Shown in pieces: positions 8,729 through 16,726 of a DNA stretch of 64,000 bases. This DNA comes from Peptococcus niger (GTDB lineage Bacteria > Bacillota > Peptococcia > Peptococcales > Peptococcaceae). The stretch covers positions 1 through 64,000 of the forward strand of contig NZ_FNAF01000002.1 of NCBI RefSeq assembly GCF_900101835.1, given 5' to 3'. The notes under the pieces are model-generated. The model did no database searches, was not told the DNA's origin, and saw nothing but the letters and a program-made list of their open reading frames with translations. The first letter of the stretch is position 1. The number at the start of each line of letters is the position of its first letter. The position numbers were made by a program, and so were the translations under genes.

Positions 8729-9772
8729 ATGATTACTGAACGACAAAAGGGCGTTGGGATCATCCGGCTGAATCGACCGGAGAAGCTCAATGCCTTGACC
8801 CTAGACGATATTCACCAAATGAGCGCTGTCCTCGAGGAATGGGTGGCGGATGAGGCCATTTCCTGGGTGCTGTTAGAAGGGGAAGGGCGGGCTTTTTGCG
8901 CCGGCGGCGATGTGGTGGCCCTCTACCGGTACAGCATGGAGACAGGTCAGTTCCCGGTCCCCTTTTTCAGGGATGAATTTGCCCTGGACCGGCAGGTCCA
9001 CCATTTTCCCAAGCCGGTGGTGAGCCTTTACAAGGGGGTGACCATGGGGGGTGGTGTCGGTCTGACGGTGAATGCGGACCTGCGGATTACCGATGAGACC
9101 CTGGTCTGGGCCATGCCGGAAACCCGGCTGGGCTTTATGCCGGATGTGGCCATGGGCTGGTATCTTTCGCGGCTTCCTCAAGCGGACGGCCTCTACCTCT
9201 CCCTTTTGGGCGGTCAATTGGATTGGCAGGATGCCCTTTATTACGGCTTTGCCGACCTGGGCATCCAGAGCCAGGATAGGGCGGCTGTCCGGTCGGCCTT
9301 ACTGGCTGTGGAGGCTGATGGGTTGGATTACGATGGCCTTGTAGAGCAATTACAGGCCGCTGTAGCCCCTTATCGCCAGGTACCGGGGGTAGGGCCCTAT
9401 CGACGGGAAATAGCGCCTCAGACGGCCCGTTATTTTGAGGCAGACCACTTGGGGGTCTTGATGGAAGGCCTGCAGGCCTCCCACGAACCTTTTGCGACCC
9501 AGGCCTTGGCCGGCTTGCTGTCGCGGAGCCCCTTGGCGGTGGCGATGACCTTCCTCAAGTACTTTTACGGCAAAAATTGGACGCGAGATGAGACCTTTGC
9601 GGTGGACCTGCACTTGCTGGCGCATTTGTGGGACAAAGAAGAACCCCTGAAGGCCATCCGGGCGACCATGGTGGATAAAAATTATCGGCCGTCCTACTGG
9701 CGCACCTCTTTTGGCGACTTGGACTGGCCCGGCTTGCACGAGTTTTTTTCAGCCATGCCGGTAGAGGGCTAA
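8729..9772 (+). CDS. 3-hydroxyisobutyryl-CoA hydrolase-like protein (crotonase superfamily)
   Basis: Crotonase-fold enzyme of the ECH_2 type, likely a CoA-thioester hydrolase. The oxyanion-hole regions are clear: FCAGGDV (about 53-59) and KGVTMGGGVGL (about 99-109), followed by the conserved MPETRLGFMPDVA motif. The long C-terminal half (347 residues in all) is characteristic of 3-hydroxyisobutyryl-CoA hydrolases rather than short enoyl-CoA hydratases. The chosen ATG follows AAAGGAGGAAGG; an upstream in-frame ATG at 8690 has no good ribosome site. No other valine-degradation genes are near, so the true substrate is open, and an enoyl-CoA hydratase role is the alternative. Confidence 0.78.
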   Translation: MITERQKGVGIIRLNRPEKLNALTLDDIHQMSAVLEEWVADEAISWVLLEGEGRAFCAGGDVVALYRYSMETGQFPVPFFRDEFALDRQVHHFPKPVVSLYKGVTMGGGVGLTVNADLRITDETLVWAMPETRLGFMPDVAMGWYLSRLPQADGLYLSLLGGQLDWQDALYYGFADLGIQSQDRAAVRSALLAVEADGLDYDGLVEQLQAAVAPYRQVPGVGPYRREIAPQTARYFEADHLGVLMEGLQASHEPFATQALAGLLSRSPLAVAMTFLKYFYGKNWTRDETFAVDLHLLAHLWDKEEPLKAIRATMVDKNYRPSYWRTSFGDLDWPGLHEFFSAMPVEG

Positions 9773-9775
9773 ACC

Positions 9776-9804
9776 TTGCCCGGAAGGGCGCTTTCTGATA
9801 TACT
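9776..9804 (+). promoter_or_regulatory. Extended -10 promoter of the SCIFF gene
   Basis: TTGCCC and TATACT are 17 bp apart, with TG one base before the -10 (TGATATACT). The -35 overlaps the end of the hydrolase gene. Confidence 0.65.
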
Positions 9805-9834
9805 GAAATAAATTCGCAGAAAGGGGCGCTAACA

Positions 9835-9975
9835 ATGGCAAAACGCATTAAAACGATCAGCAAACAACAGCTGCAGAAAACATTGAAAACCGGTGGCTGC
9901 GGTGAATGCCAGACCTCTTGTCAGTCTGCTTGCAAAACCAGCTGCACCGTTGGGAACCAAGTCTGCAAACACTAA
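9835..9975 (+). CDS. scfA: SCIFF six-cysteine peptide (RiPP precursor)
   Basis: A 46-residue ribosomal peptide of the SCIFF family, 'six cysteines in forty-five residues', nearly universal in Clostridia. The basic N-terminal leader (MAKRIKTISK...) is followed by GGCGECQTSCQSACKTSC and TVGNQVCKH; the six Cys are at 22, 25, 29, 33, 37 and 44. In characterised systems the radical SAM maturase ScfB builds Cys-Thr thioether bonds in this peptide; Thr27, Thr35 and Thr38 are present here. An AAAGGGG ribosome site sits 8 bp before the ATG, and the gene has its own promoter and terminator. The maturase gene that usually follows is absent: the next gene is convergent serA. Confidence 0.93.
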   Translation: MAKRIKTISKQQLQKTLKTGGCGECQTSCQSACKTSCTVGNQVCKH

Positions 9976-10003
9976 AAAAAGCCCGCTGCTAGGCGGGCTT
10001 TTT
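9976..10003 (+). terminator. Terminator of the SCIFF gene
   Basis: AAAGCCCGC and GCGGGCTTT pair across a 6-nt loop directly after the stop codon, with A and T runs on both sides. Confidence 0.85.
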
Positions 10004-10036
10004 CAATTTGTCGTGGCGGCAACTTGTCCTGGCTGT

Positions 10037-10081
10037 AAAAATCGCCATCTCCGAATTCATTCGGGAGATGGCGATTTTTTT
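10037..10081 (-). terminator. Terminator of the minus-strand serA transcript
   Basis: A 16-bp stem (AAAAATCGCCATCTCC and its complement) encloses a 10-nt loop and is flanked by A and T runs, so it may work in both directions. Confidence 0.85.
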
Positions 10082-10092
10082 GATGGGCTTGT

Positions 10093-10992
10093 TCAGCAGA
10101 GTTCCTCTTTGACCACGTCCACCACTTCCTTGCCCACCCGGGTCTGGGCTTCATAGGTTTGAGCGCCCAGGTGGGGGGTTACGCTGACGTTGGGGTGGTT
10201 GACCAGGTCCAGGTTGACGTCCGGTTCGCCGACGAAAACGTCCAGGCCGGCGGCAGCCACCTTACCGGTGGTCAGGGCTTCCAGCAGGGCGGCTTCGTCA
10301 ATCAATCCGCCACGGGCGCAATTGACCAGGCGGACGCCGTCTTTCATGCTGGCGATGGCGCCACCGTCCAGGAGCGGCTTGCCGTCCTTTGAGGCGGGGG
10401 TGTGCAGGGTGATGAAGTCTGCCTTTTGAATGAGGTCGGCCATGTCGGCGTAGGTGTAGGGCACCTGGTCATCAGCGCCGACGATGTCATAATAGAGGAT
10501 GTCCATGCCCAGGGCGGCGCACTTATCCGCCAGAAGACGGGCCGTATGGCCGAAGCCGATGAGGCCGAGGGTCTTGCCGGCCAATTCAACGCCCCGGTAG
10601 TTTTTCTTGTTCCATTCGCCCTTGCGCATGGTGACGTTGGCAGCGGCGATGAAGCGGCTGACGGCAAAGAGCTGGGCCAGGGTCAGTTCCGCCATGGCGT
10701 TGGCATTGGCGGAGGGGGTGTTGCGGACGTGGATGCCCTGGTCTTTGGCATAGGCATGGTCGATGTTGTCAATGCCGACGCCGGCGCGGACGATGAGTTT
10801 CAACTGTCCGGTCTTGGCGATATCGATCTGGGCTTGACGAATTTGCGTTGCCGAGCGGATGATCACCGCATCATAGTCCTTTAGGGCCTCGCCCAGGGCG
10901 TCCGGTTCGTAAAAGTGTTCGTCAACCTCTGCAAATTCTTGTAAGGCGGCAATGGCATCCTTTGCCAGGCCGTCGGTAATCAATATTTTCAT
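10093..10992 (-). CDS. serA: D-3-phosphoglycerate dehydrogenase-type 2-hydroxyacid dehydrogenase
   Basis: NAD-dependent D-2-hydroxyacid dehydrogenase, probably oxidising 3-phosphoglycerate in the first step of serine synthesis. The Rossmann motif is GLIGFGHTA (about 144-152), the substrate loop RAGVGIDNID (about 68-77), the catalytic Arg lies in NCARGG, the Glu in VGEPDV, and the His in TPHLGAQT. At 299 residues it is the short form with no C-terminal ACT or intervening domain, so it should not be inhibited by serine through ACT. It lies 17 bp after a class V aminotransferase on the same strand, the usual pairing for the phosphorylated serine pathway. A different hydroxyacid substrate is possible. 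Confidence 0.85.
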   Translation of the reverse strand: MKILITDGLAKDAIAALQEFAEVDEHFYEPDALGEALKDYDAVIIRSATQIRQAQIDIAKTGQLKLIVRAGVGIDNIDHAYAKDQGIHVRNTPSANANAMAELTLAQLFAVSRFIAAANVTMRKGEWNKKNYRGVELAGKTLGLIGFGHTARLLADKCAALGMDILYYDIVGADDQVPYTYADMADLIQKADFITLHTPASKDGKPLLDGGAIASMKDGVRLVNCARGGLIDEAALLEALTTGKVAAAGLDVFVGEPDVNLDLVNHPNVSVTPHLGAQTYEAQTRVGKEVVDVVKEELC

Positions 10993-11009
10993 TAAATTAG
11001 AACCTCCAT

Positions 11010-12089
11010 TTATAAGCCGAGAATATCTTCAATATCCGCCAGAAGCGCATTTAAATCGTCCATGGTGACTTCGCCCAGGTGCGCAATGCGGAAGGTTTTT
11101 TCTTTTAAGTCGCCGTAACCGTTGGACATGGTTTTGCCCCGTTCGCCCAGGGCCTTGTTCAAGTCCGCCACTGAAATGCCACGGGTGTTCAGGATAACGG
11201 TCAGGGTGGTGGCCATATAGCCTTCTTCCGGGAAGAGGTCAAAATGCTCCTTCGCCCAGGCACGGCAACGGTCGGCCATGGCCTGGTGGCGGGCAAAACG
11301 AGCGTCCAGCCCCTCGGCTAAAATGTGGTCCAGCTGCTTGTCCATGGCGTACATCAGGCTGACATTCGGGGTGGACGGATACTGGTAGTTCTTCTTAGTG
11401 ATGCGGTCATAAATGGCCCGCAAATCGAAATAAACGCCGCGGTGGTCAACTTCCGCTGTGCGGTCGTAGGCCTTTTGGCTCATGGTGCAGACGGCCATGC
11501 CCGGCGGCAGGGCCAGGGCCTTGTGGGTGGAGGTCAGAAGAATGTCGATGCCCAACCGGTCCACTTCAATTTTCATCCCGCCGGCAGAAGAGACGCCGTC
11601 CACGCACCAGACGATTTCCGGAAAGTCCCGGACGACTTCGGCGATTTCTTCTAAATTATTCGCCACCCCGGTGGCCGTTTCGCTGTGGGTGGTGGTGAGC
11701 AGGTCGTATTGGCCGGTGGCCAGGGCCTCGCGAATGGCTTCCGCCGGCACGTGCTTGCCCAGGTCAACTTCCAATAAATCGGCCGGCACGTTGTTGGCCA
11801 CCGCCATTTTGTACCAGCGCTTGCCAAAGTCGCCCATGGCGCAGCACAGGGACCGTTTGGCGGTACAGGAGCGGACGGAGGCTTCCATCAGGCCGCTGCC
11901 CGACGAGGTGGACAGGAGCACCAGGTTCTCGGTATAGAAAACTTTCTGTAATTTTTCGGTAATGGCTTTTTGCAAAGCGGAAATTTCTTTGGTGCGGTGA
12001 CCGATGAGGGGACGTGCCATTTCATCAAGCACGTCCGGCAGCACTTCGGTCGGCCCCGGAATAAACAGTTGTTTGTGGTCAATTTGCAT
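11010..12089 (-). CDS. Class V aminotransferase, serine/alanine-glyoxylate type (probable phosphoserine aminotransferase role)
   Basis: PLP-dependent aminotransferase of 359 residues. The N-terminal FIPGPTEV and GHRTKE motifs, STSSGSGLMEA (phosphate-binding), CVDGVSSAGG and the PLP lysine in TSTHKALALPPG mark the alanine-glyoxylate/serine-pyruvate branch of class V. It is the promoter-proximal gene of a two-gene operon with serA. In several anaerobes such enzymes replace SerC, so transamination of 3-phosphohydroxypyruvate is the likely job here, but alanine-glyoxylate or serine-pyruvate exchange cannot be excluded. No serB is visible in the window. An AGGGAGGC ribosome site precedes the start. 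Confidence 0.85.
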   Translation of the reverse strand: MQIDHKQLFIPGPTEVLPDVLDEMARPLIGHRTKEISALQKAITEKLQKVFYTENLVLLSTSSGSGLMEASVRSCTAKRSLCCAMGDFGKRWYKMAVANNVPADLLEVDLGKHVPAEAIREALATGQYDLLTTTHSETATGVANNLEEIAEVVRDFPEIVWCVDGVSSAGGMKIEVDRLGIDILLTSTHKALALPPGMAVCTMSQKAYDRTAEVDHRGVYFDLRAIYDRITKKNYQYPSTPNVSLMYAMDKQLDHILAEGLDARFARHQAMADRCRAWAKEHFDLFPEEGYMATTLTVILNTRGISVADLNKALGERGKTMSNGYGDLKEKTFRIAHLGEVTMDDLNALLADIEDILGL

Positions 12090-12122
12090 AGATATGCCTC
12101 CCTAATCTCCTAAAGTGACGTC

Positions 12123-12151
12123 ATGGTATCACATGGACGCAAGTACTTCAA
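12123..12151 (-). promoter_or_regulatory. Candidate promoter of the aminotransferase-serA operon
   Basis: On the minus strand TTGAAG and TACCAT lie 17 bp apart, about 35 bp before the start codon. Confidence 0.4.
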
Positions 12152-12219
12152 GCAAGGATGGGTGTCCATAGTACATAAAATATGCTTATAGAATGAGATT
12201 ATGCCCCGGCGGGGGAAAC

Positions 12220-12249
12220 TTGACGGGAAGGGGTCTTTTGCGGTAGAAT
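12220..12249 (+). promoter_or_regulatory. Promoter of the DUF975-sppA operon
   Basis: TTGACG and TAGAAT lie 18 bp apart. About 118 bp of leader follow without an obvious structure. Confidence 0.6.
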
Positions 12250-12367
12250 ACTAATGTATTAGTTCGCTAGGACAAGATGTGTAAGGCGATTGACATATGG
12301 GTAAAAGAAGTCAGTTGCCCCTTCGAAATCTTATTCGACCTAAAATTAAAAAAAGGATGGTGGATTT

Positions 12368-13336
12368 ATGAGTTTTCAATTTTCCGAACCCTTTCCCCGG
12401 GCACAAATGAAAAGCGATGCCAGGGAAGCCTTGCGCGGCCACTGGCTGGCGGCGATTTGCATCATGCTTTTGTACTCTGTTTTTTCCTATCTTGGCACCT
12501 ATGCCATGATGAAAATGATGCTGCCGGGCGTTAGCCTGACCGATTTCATGTTTGGCTCCGGCAAGCTCATGCAGCAGGCGATGGAGCAAGGACCGGCCTT
12601 GGCTTCCAACCCGCAGACCCTGGCCTTTCTGGGCCTGGTGGGGTTGATTGTGGGCATTTTGTTGTCCGGGATCTTTCAGATGGCCTTGGTTATGTGGGCC
12701 TCAGCTATCGCCGAACGACGTAGCGATGAAACGACTTTAGGGGCCTTTTTCGGCTTCTTCTCTTACGGCTTGACCGGTGCCCTGATGTTTATTTGGATGA
12801 ACCTTTGGCTGCTGGTTTGGACCCTGCCCTTTACCCTCGCCATGGGCGTCATCGGCTTTCTTGCAGGGGGAAATGACACCATCACGACGGTGGCGATGGT
12901 GGTCATCATGGTTGCCATGATGGTCGTGATCATTTGGAAGAGCATTCAATACTCCATGGCTTTTTACGCCTTGGCGCAAGACCCGGACATCGGTGTCCGC
13001 CGGGCCCTCCGGCTGTCCATTGAACGGACGACCGGTCACATTCGGGACTTGTTCGTCATGTACCTGTCCTTTATCGGGTGGCTGATTTTGACCAGCCTCC
13101 TGCCGCCGGTCCAGCTCTACGTCATGCCCTATATGACCGTTTCCTTTGTTAATGCTTGGCGCTTCCTGCGCCCGGGCGGCATTGACGCCGGTAGAACCGG
13201 CCTGTCGGTAGCGCCTGAAGACGCATCGGACCAGCGGGCATCAGCCCCGGACATGCCTGAGGCAGCCCCCCTTGGCCTGCCGAGTGAGCCGGCGCCGCAA
13301 GATACCCAAGAAGATACACAAGAGGAGAATAAGTAA
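12368..13336 (+). CDS. DUF975-family integral membrane protein
   Basis: Polytopic membrane protein of unknown function. The N-terminus (MKSDAREALRGHWLAAI) and the GSIL-like short helices followed by RRALRLSIERTTGHIRDLF near residue 218 match the DUF975 family common in Firmicutes. About six membrane helices are visible (around 25-45, 80-105, 135-160, 170-190, 230-250 and a weak last one). The final 45 residues are a hydrophilic Pro/Glu/Asp tail rich in PE and TQED repeats. The stop overlaps the sppA start (TAATG), so the two are translationally coupled, which suggests a membrane-maintenance role. No enzymatic motif is seen. Confidence 0.75.
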   Translation: MSFQFSEPFPRAQMKSDAREALRGHWLAAICIMLLYSVFSYLGTYAMMKMMLPGVSLTDFMFGSGKLMQQAMEQGPALASNPQTLAFLGLVGLIVGILLSGIFQMALVMWASAIAERRSDETTLGAFFGFFSYGLTGALMFIWMNLWLLVWTLPFTLAMGVIGFLAGGNDTITTVAMVVIMVAMMVVIIWKSIQYSMAFYALAQDPDIGVRRALRLSIERTTGHIRDLFVMYLSFIGWLILTSLLPPVQLYVMPYMTVSFVNAWRFLRPGGIDAGRTGLSVAPEDASDQRASAPDMPEAAPLGLPSEPAPQDTQEDTQEENK

Positions 13337-14367
13337 TGTCACCTGAATCCAACCCCTTCTTTATAGAAGGGACACCCAAGCCGGAAGAGCCGTCCGGGAA
13401 GCGCCGGTTAAAAGGCAAGAGCCCCTTGACGGCCGCCCTTATCATTGGCGGTCTCCTGCTGGCGCTGGTGGCGCTTGTGGTCCTGGCGCCCGGCGATGGC
13501 CAAACGGCCCACGATAAGAGCTGGTCCAGTCTGCACGACAATATTGCCGCCATTGACATTACCGGGGCGATTGAAGAAGAGGGAGAGACCTACAACCAGC
13601 AATGGCTGGAAGAAACCATTGATAACGCCCGTTTGGACACGAAAAACAAGGCCATCTTATTGCGGATTGACTCCCCCGGGGGCACCATTTATGAAAGCGA
13701 TGCCACCTGGCAGGCCTTGATGCGGTATAAAAAAGAAACCAAACGCCCGATTTACGCCTATGGGGAGCACCTCATGGCCTCAGGAGGCTACTATATTGCG
13801 TCTGCAGCCGACAACATCGGTGCCGACCGCAATTCCCTGGTCGGGTCCATCGGCGTGATTGGCGGTCGTTTCGTGGATGCGACGGGCCTCTTCGATAAGC
13901 TTGGCGTCAAGACCACGACCGTTCATACCGGCGCCAACAAGCTGATGGGCGGGCTGACTGAGCCCCCCACAGAAGAGCAAATTGCCATCATGCAGCGGCT
14001 GAGCGATGAGGCCTATGACCAGTTTGTGGACATTGTCTCCAAGGGGCGCAAGATGAGCCCTGAAGAAGTCAAGGCCTTGGCCGACGGCCGCATCTACACC
14101 TCTCGGCAAGCCCTCGCCAATGGCCTCCTGGATGAAGTCATGTCCTATGACGCCTATGAAAAGCGCCTGAAAAAACGGCTGAAAGATGACAACATTAAAG
14201 TCGTTCCCTATGCCTATAATGCGCCTAGGACCTGGGGTATTTTCCCCCTGGGTCAGCAGCAAACGGGCCTCTTGAAAAATCTTTTTGGCGGCAACGATTT
14301 AACCGCCGCTGTTCAAACCTTAAAAGACCTGCAAGTCACCGAGCCCATGTACCTTTATGAAGGCTAA
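13336..14367 (+). CDS. sppA: Signal peptide peptidase SppA
   Basis: Membrane serine-lysine protease that degrades signal peptides left after secretion. The 343-residue protein has a basic N-terminal tail, one membrane anchor (about 33-53) and a ClpP-like fold domain. DSPGG starts the conserved core; the nucleophile is Ser149 in MASGGYYIA, and the general base is Lys202 in TGANKLMGG, matching the Ser/Lys dyad of the short Bacillus-type SppA. SLVGSIGVIGG and the RQALANGLLDEV segment are also present. It is coupled to the upstream DUF975 gene. Confidence 0.93.
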   Translation: MSPESNPFFIEGTPKPEEPSGKRRLKGKSPLTAALIIGGLLLALVALVVLAPGDGQTAHDKSWSSLHDNIAAIDITGAIEEEGETYNQQWLEETIDNARLDTKNKAILLRIDSPGGTIYESDATWQALMRYKKETKRPIYAYGEHLMASGGYYIASAADNIGADRNSLVGSIGVIGGRFVDATGLFDKLGVKTTTVHTGANKLMGGLTEPPTEEQIAIMQRLSDEAYDQFVDIVSKGRKMSPEEVKALADGRIYTSRQALANGLLDEVMSYDAYEKRLKKRLKDDNIKVVPYAYNAPRTWGIFPLGQQQTGLLKNLFGGNDLTAAVQTLKDLQVTEPMYLYEG

Positions 14368-14371
14368 ACCG

Positions 14372-14414
14372 ACCCGGTCCCAAGGATGCAACCCTTGGGG
14401 CCGGGCCTTTTTTG
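14372..14414 (+). terminator. Terminator of sppA
   Basis: ACCCGGTCCCAAGG pairs with CCTTGGGGCCGGGC, followed by a T run. Confidence 0.85.
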
Positions 14415-14611
14415 CAAGGCTTGCCCCCTTTTGAACGGGAGCGGTAAGGGCAGTTATGGTGGGGCGCAGGGGCTGACGGATGCAGAGGGAAAGACCCTGG
14501 GCTTCCGATTTCTTCAAGAAATATTTTGCGCTGTATAAATTTCGTGAATGGCCGATAAGGGGTTTTAGGGGAGGGTATAAGCAAGGTGAATACCCGTATA
14601 GGTGGATTAAA
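14415..14611. other. Gene-free spacer before the anion transporter
   Basis: No credible coding region or recognised RNA. The second half is AT-rich and leads into the promoter at 14612. Confidence 0.5.
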
Positions 14612-14641
14612 TTGTACAAGGGTAAAAGAAGTTTGTATAAT
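14612..14641 (+). promoter_or_regulatory. Promoter of the DASS transporter
   Basis: TTGTAC and a perfect TATAAT are separated by 18 bp. The leader is about 65 nt. Confidence 0.55.
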
Positions 14642-14713
14642 TGCTATAGAGAAGTTATTTATACTTGTGTTTTGTTGCAAATAGGATTTGGATGATAAAA
14701 AGGAGTGAGTTTC

Positions 14714-16240
14714 TTGCCAGAGCAGAGTAAAAATTTCTCTTTTCAAAACGATGACAAGGACATCGTTTGCACGCCTGAGAAAAAGCCGACGAATACGAAA
14801 TTATACATTCATTCTCTGGTCGGTATTGCCATCATGGTTGTTTTTCAATTTCTCCCGCCCATGGGGGGCATTACGCCCATCGGGATGAAAATGGTGGGTG
14901 CCTTCTTAGGCATGGTTTACCTGTGGTCTTTGGTAGATACCATGTGGCCGTCCCTCTTGGGGCTTATTGTCATGGGCTTCTCCGGTTTTGCCGGTAAAGG
15001 GGCAGAGGGCATGATCAACACCATGCTCAATGCCTTCGGTCAAAATACGGTGCTCTTGACCCTCTTCTGTATGGTTTTGTTTGGGGCGCTGTATGAAAGC
15101 GGCTGCACCAACTACATTGCCAACTGGTTTTTAACGCGAAAAATTATCACCGGACGGCCTTACGTCTTTATGGCTATTTTCTATATGGCCTGCTACTGGT
15201 TGTCCACCCTTATTTCTCCGATTTCTTCCTTACTGGTCATGTGGCCGATTGCCCTGTCCTTGATGGAAGAGTTGGGCATTGAGCTGTGCGATAAGTTCTG
15301 GCCCTATTTCTTTGTAGGGATGTTCTTTGTGTCGACCCTCGGTCAGCCCTTGTTCCCCTTTATGGGCGCTCAGCTGATTGTGGTCTCTGCCTTCCAATCC
15401 ATGAGCGGCTTGCTCGTGCCCTACGGGTCTTATATGGCTCTGAACCTCATTATGTGCTTCCTCTTAGGTGCAACCTACTTGCTCGTTTTGAAATTCATCA
15501 TCCGCCCGGATGTGAGCAAGTTGAAAGCGGTTGACGCAGAGCGGATTGCGGCGCAAAATACCCTGCCGCCGATGAACATCCAGCAAAAGGCCTTTCTCTA
15601 CATGCTGCCGGTCTACATCGTGCTCTTGCTGATGCCCTCTTTCTTGCCGAAGAACTTCCCATTGGTGAAAACATTAATGACCCTGGGGCCTCTAGGGGTA
15701 ACCATCGTTTTCGTGGTCTTCTTCAGCATTATTCGCTTTAAATCCGGCCCCTTCCTGAACTTTAAAGAAGTGGCTTACGGGCAGCTGTCCTGGGGCATTT
15801 ACTTCATGATTGCCGCTGCGGTCTATGGGGCCAATGCCCTGTCTGACGACTCCACCGGGGTGAAGGCCTTCCTCTTGGACGTGCTCAACCCGATTTTAGG
15901 TGGCCGGTCGGAAATGGTCTTTGTGGCAATTATGTTCACCGTGGCCCTTATCATTACCAACTTTGCCAATAACGCAGCCATGGCTGTGGTCTTGATGCCG
16001 GTTATCCTGGCCTTCAGCGAACAAATGGGCATTGAGCCGATGCCGGTTGCCATGGGCGTAGGTATGATGGTCTTTGTGGCCATGTTGACCCCGGCCGCTT
16101 CCCCGCACGCCGGCATGATGCACGGACGTAAAGACATTTACACCACCGGCGATATTATGCGCATCGGTTTCCCGCAATGTATCCTGGCCCTGGTCTACTA
16201 CATTGTTATCGGCTATCCCCTGGCAAAACTCCTCTTTTAA
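14714..16240 (+). CDS. DASS/SLC13-family anion (dicarboxylate or citrate-type) transporter
   Basis: Polytopic inner-membrane transporter of 508 residues with about 11-12 helices. The divalent anion:sodium symporter family is indicated by two re-entrant-loop-like segments: WLSTLISPISSLLVMWP in the first half and TNFANNAAMAVVLMPV in the second, with AMLTPAASPHAGMMHG near the C-terminus. Substrates are probably C4-dicarboxylates, tricarboxylates or another small anion; the sequence alone does not decide. TTG at 14714 is preferred because AAAAGGAG lies 9 bp before it; an in-frame GTG at 14705 overlaps that ribosome site. No catabolic genes are adjacent. Confidence 0.82.
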   Translation: MPEQSKNFSFQNDDKDIVCTPEKKPTNTKLYIHSLVGIAIMVVFQFLPPMGGITPIGMKMVGAFLGMVYLWSLVDTMWPSLLGLIVMGFSGFAGKGAEGMINTMLNAFGQNTVLLTLFCMVLFGALYESGCTNYIANWFLTRKIITGRPYVFMAIFYMACYWLSTLISPISSLLVMWPIALSLMEELGIELCDKFWPYFFVGMFFVSTLGQPLFPFMGAQLIVVSAFQSMSGLLVPYGSYMALNLIMCFLLGATYLLVLKFIIRPDVSKLKAVDAERIAAQNTLPPMNIQQKAFLYMLPVYIVLLLMPSFLPKNFPLVKTLMTLGPLGVTIVFVVFFSIIRFKSGPFLNFKEVAYGQLSWGIYFMIAAAVYGANALSDDSTGVKAFLLDVLNPILGGRSEMVFVAIMFTVALIITNFANNAAMAVVLMPVILAFSEQMGIEPMPVAMGVGMMVFVAMLTPAASPHAGMMHGRKDIYTTGDIMRIGFPQCILALVYYIVIGYPLAKLLF

Positions 16241-16255
16241 ACTAGCGGTTTCCTC

Positions 16256-16284
16256 TTGACCCGATATTTGCTTTTTAGTATAAT
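16256..16284 (+). promoter_or_regulatory. Promoter of rpmE
   Basis: TTGACC and a perfect TATAAT at 17 bp. Confidence 0.8.
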
Positions 16285-16293
16285 GTTTGGGAC

Positions 16294-16314
16294 TCAATGA
16301 TAGACGCTCATTGA
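16294..16314 (+). promoter_or_regulatory. Inverted repeat in the rpmE leader
   Basis: TCAATGA and TCATTGA form a perfect 7-bp inverted repeat around a 7-nt loop, at or just after the expected transcription start and 10 nt before the ribosome site. It could be an RNA hairpin for autogenous control or a protein operator. Confidence 0.45.
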
Positions 16315-16338
16315 TTAACGATGAAAAGAGGTGTTAGC

Positions 16339-16542
16339 ATGAAAGACGGTATTCATCCGGATTATCATGAAGTTAAGGTAACGTGTGGTTGCGGCAATGA
16401 ATTTACGACCCGGTCCACGTCTAAAGACGACATTAAAGTGGAAGTGTGCTCTGCCTGCCATCCGTTTTACACCGGCAAACAGCGTGCACATGGCGCTAAA
16501 GGCCGCGTAGAAGCCTTTAATAAGAAATACAATCGAAAATAA
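16339..16542 (+). CDS. rpmE: 50S ribosomal protein L31, zinc-binding form
   Basis: Small protein of the large ribosomal subunit, 67 residues. It begins [16 protein letters not shown] and carries the four zinc ligands as CGC near residue 10-12 and CSAC near 31-34, so this is the zinc-containing L31 rather than the Cys-less alternative. The segment HPFYTGKQ and a basic C-terminus are typical. The start is set by AGAGGTG at 16326-16332; an in-frame ATG six codons earlier would put that site inside the coding region. It is transcribed alone. Confidence 0.96.
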   Translation: MKDGIHPDYHEVKVTCGCGNEFTTRSTSKDDIKVEVCSACHPFYTGKQRAHGAKGRVEAFNKKYNRK

Positions 16543-16556
16543 GCACGACCTTTGCA

Positions 16557-16595
16557 GGCCGCTGCCGGTGCTCCGTGCAGCGGCCTATTTATTTT
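16557..16595 (+). terminator. Terminator of rpmE
   Basis: AGGCCGCTGC pairs with GCAGCGGCCT and is followed by a T-rich stretch. Confidence 0.75.
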
Positions 16596-16726
16596 CTACA
16601 GATTTTTTCACAAAATTTTAAAAATAAATGGAATTTGACGCGTCTATTCGCTATACTGGTTATGTGTGCAAATGCCCGCGGGTGACAGATGCGGCGGGAC
16701 TACAAATGGAGAAAGGATGTCGGCTT

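Noticed and set aside
12090-12367. T-box or other leader for the aminotransferase-serA operon
   Set aside because: No TGGTACC-type sequence, specifier stem or terminator is present on the minus strand.
14705-14713. GTG start for the DASS transporter
   Set aside because: It overlaps the AAAAGGAG ribosome site that properly serves TTG 14714.
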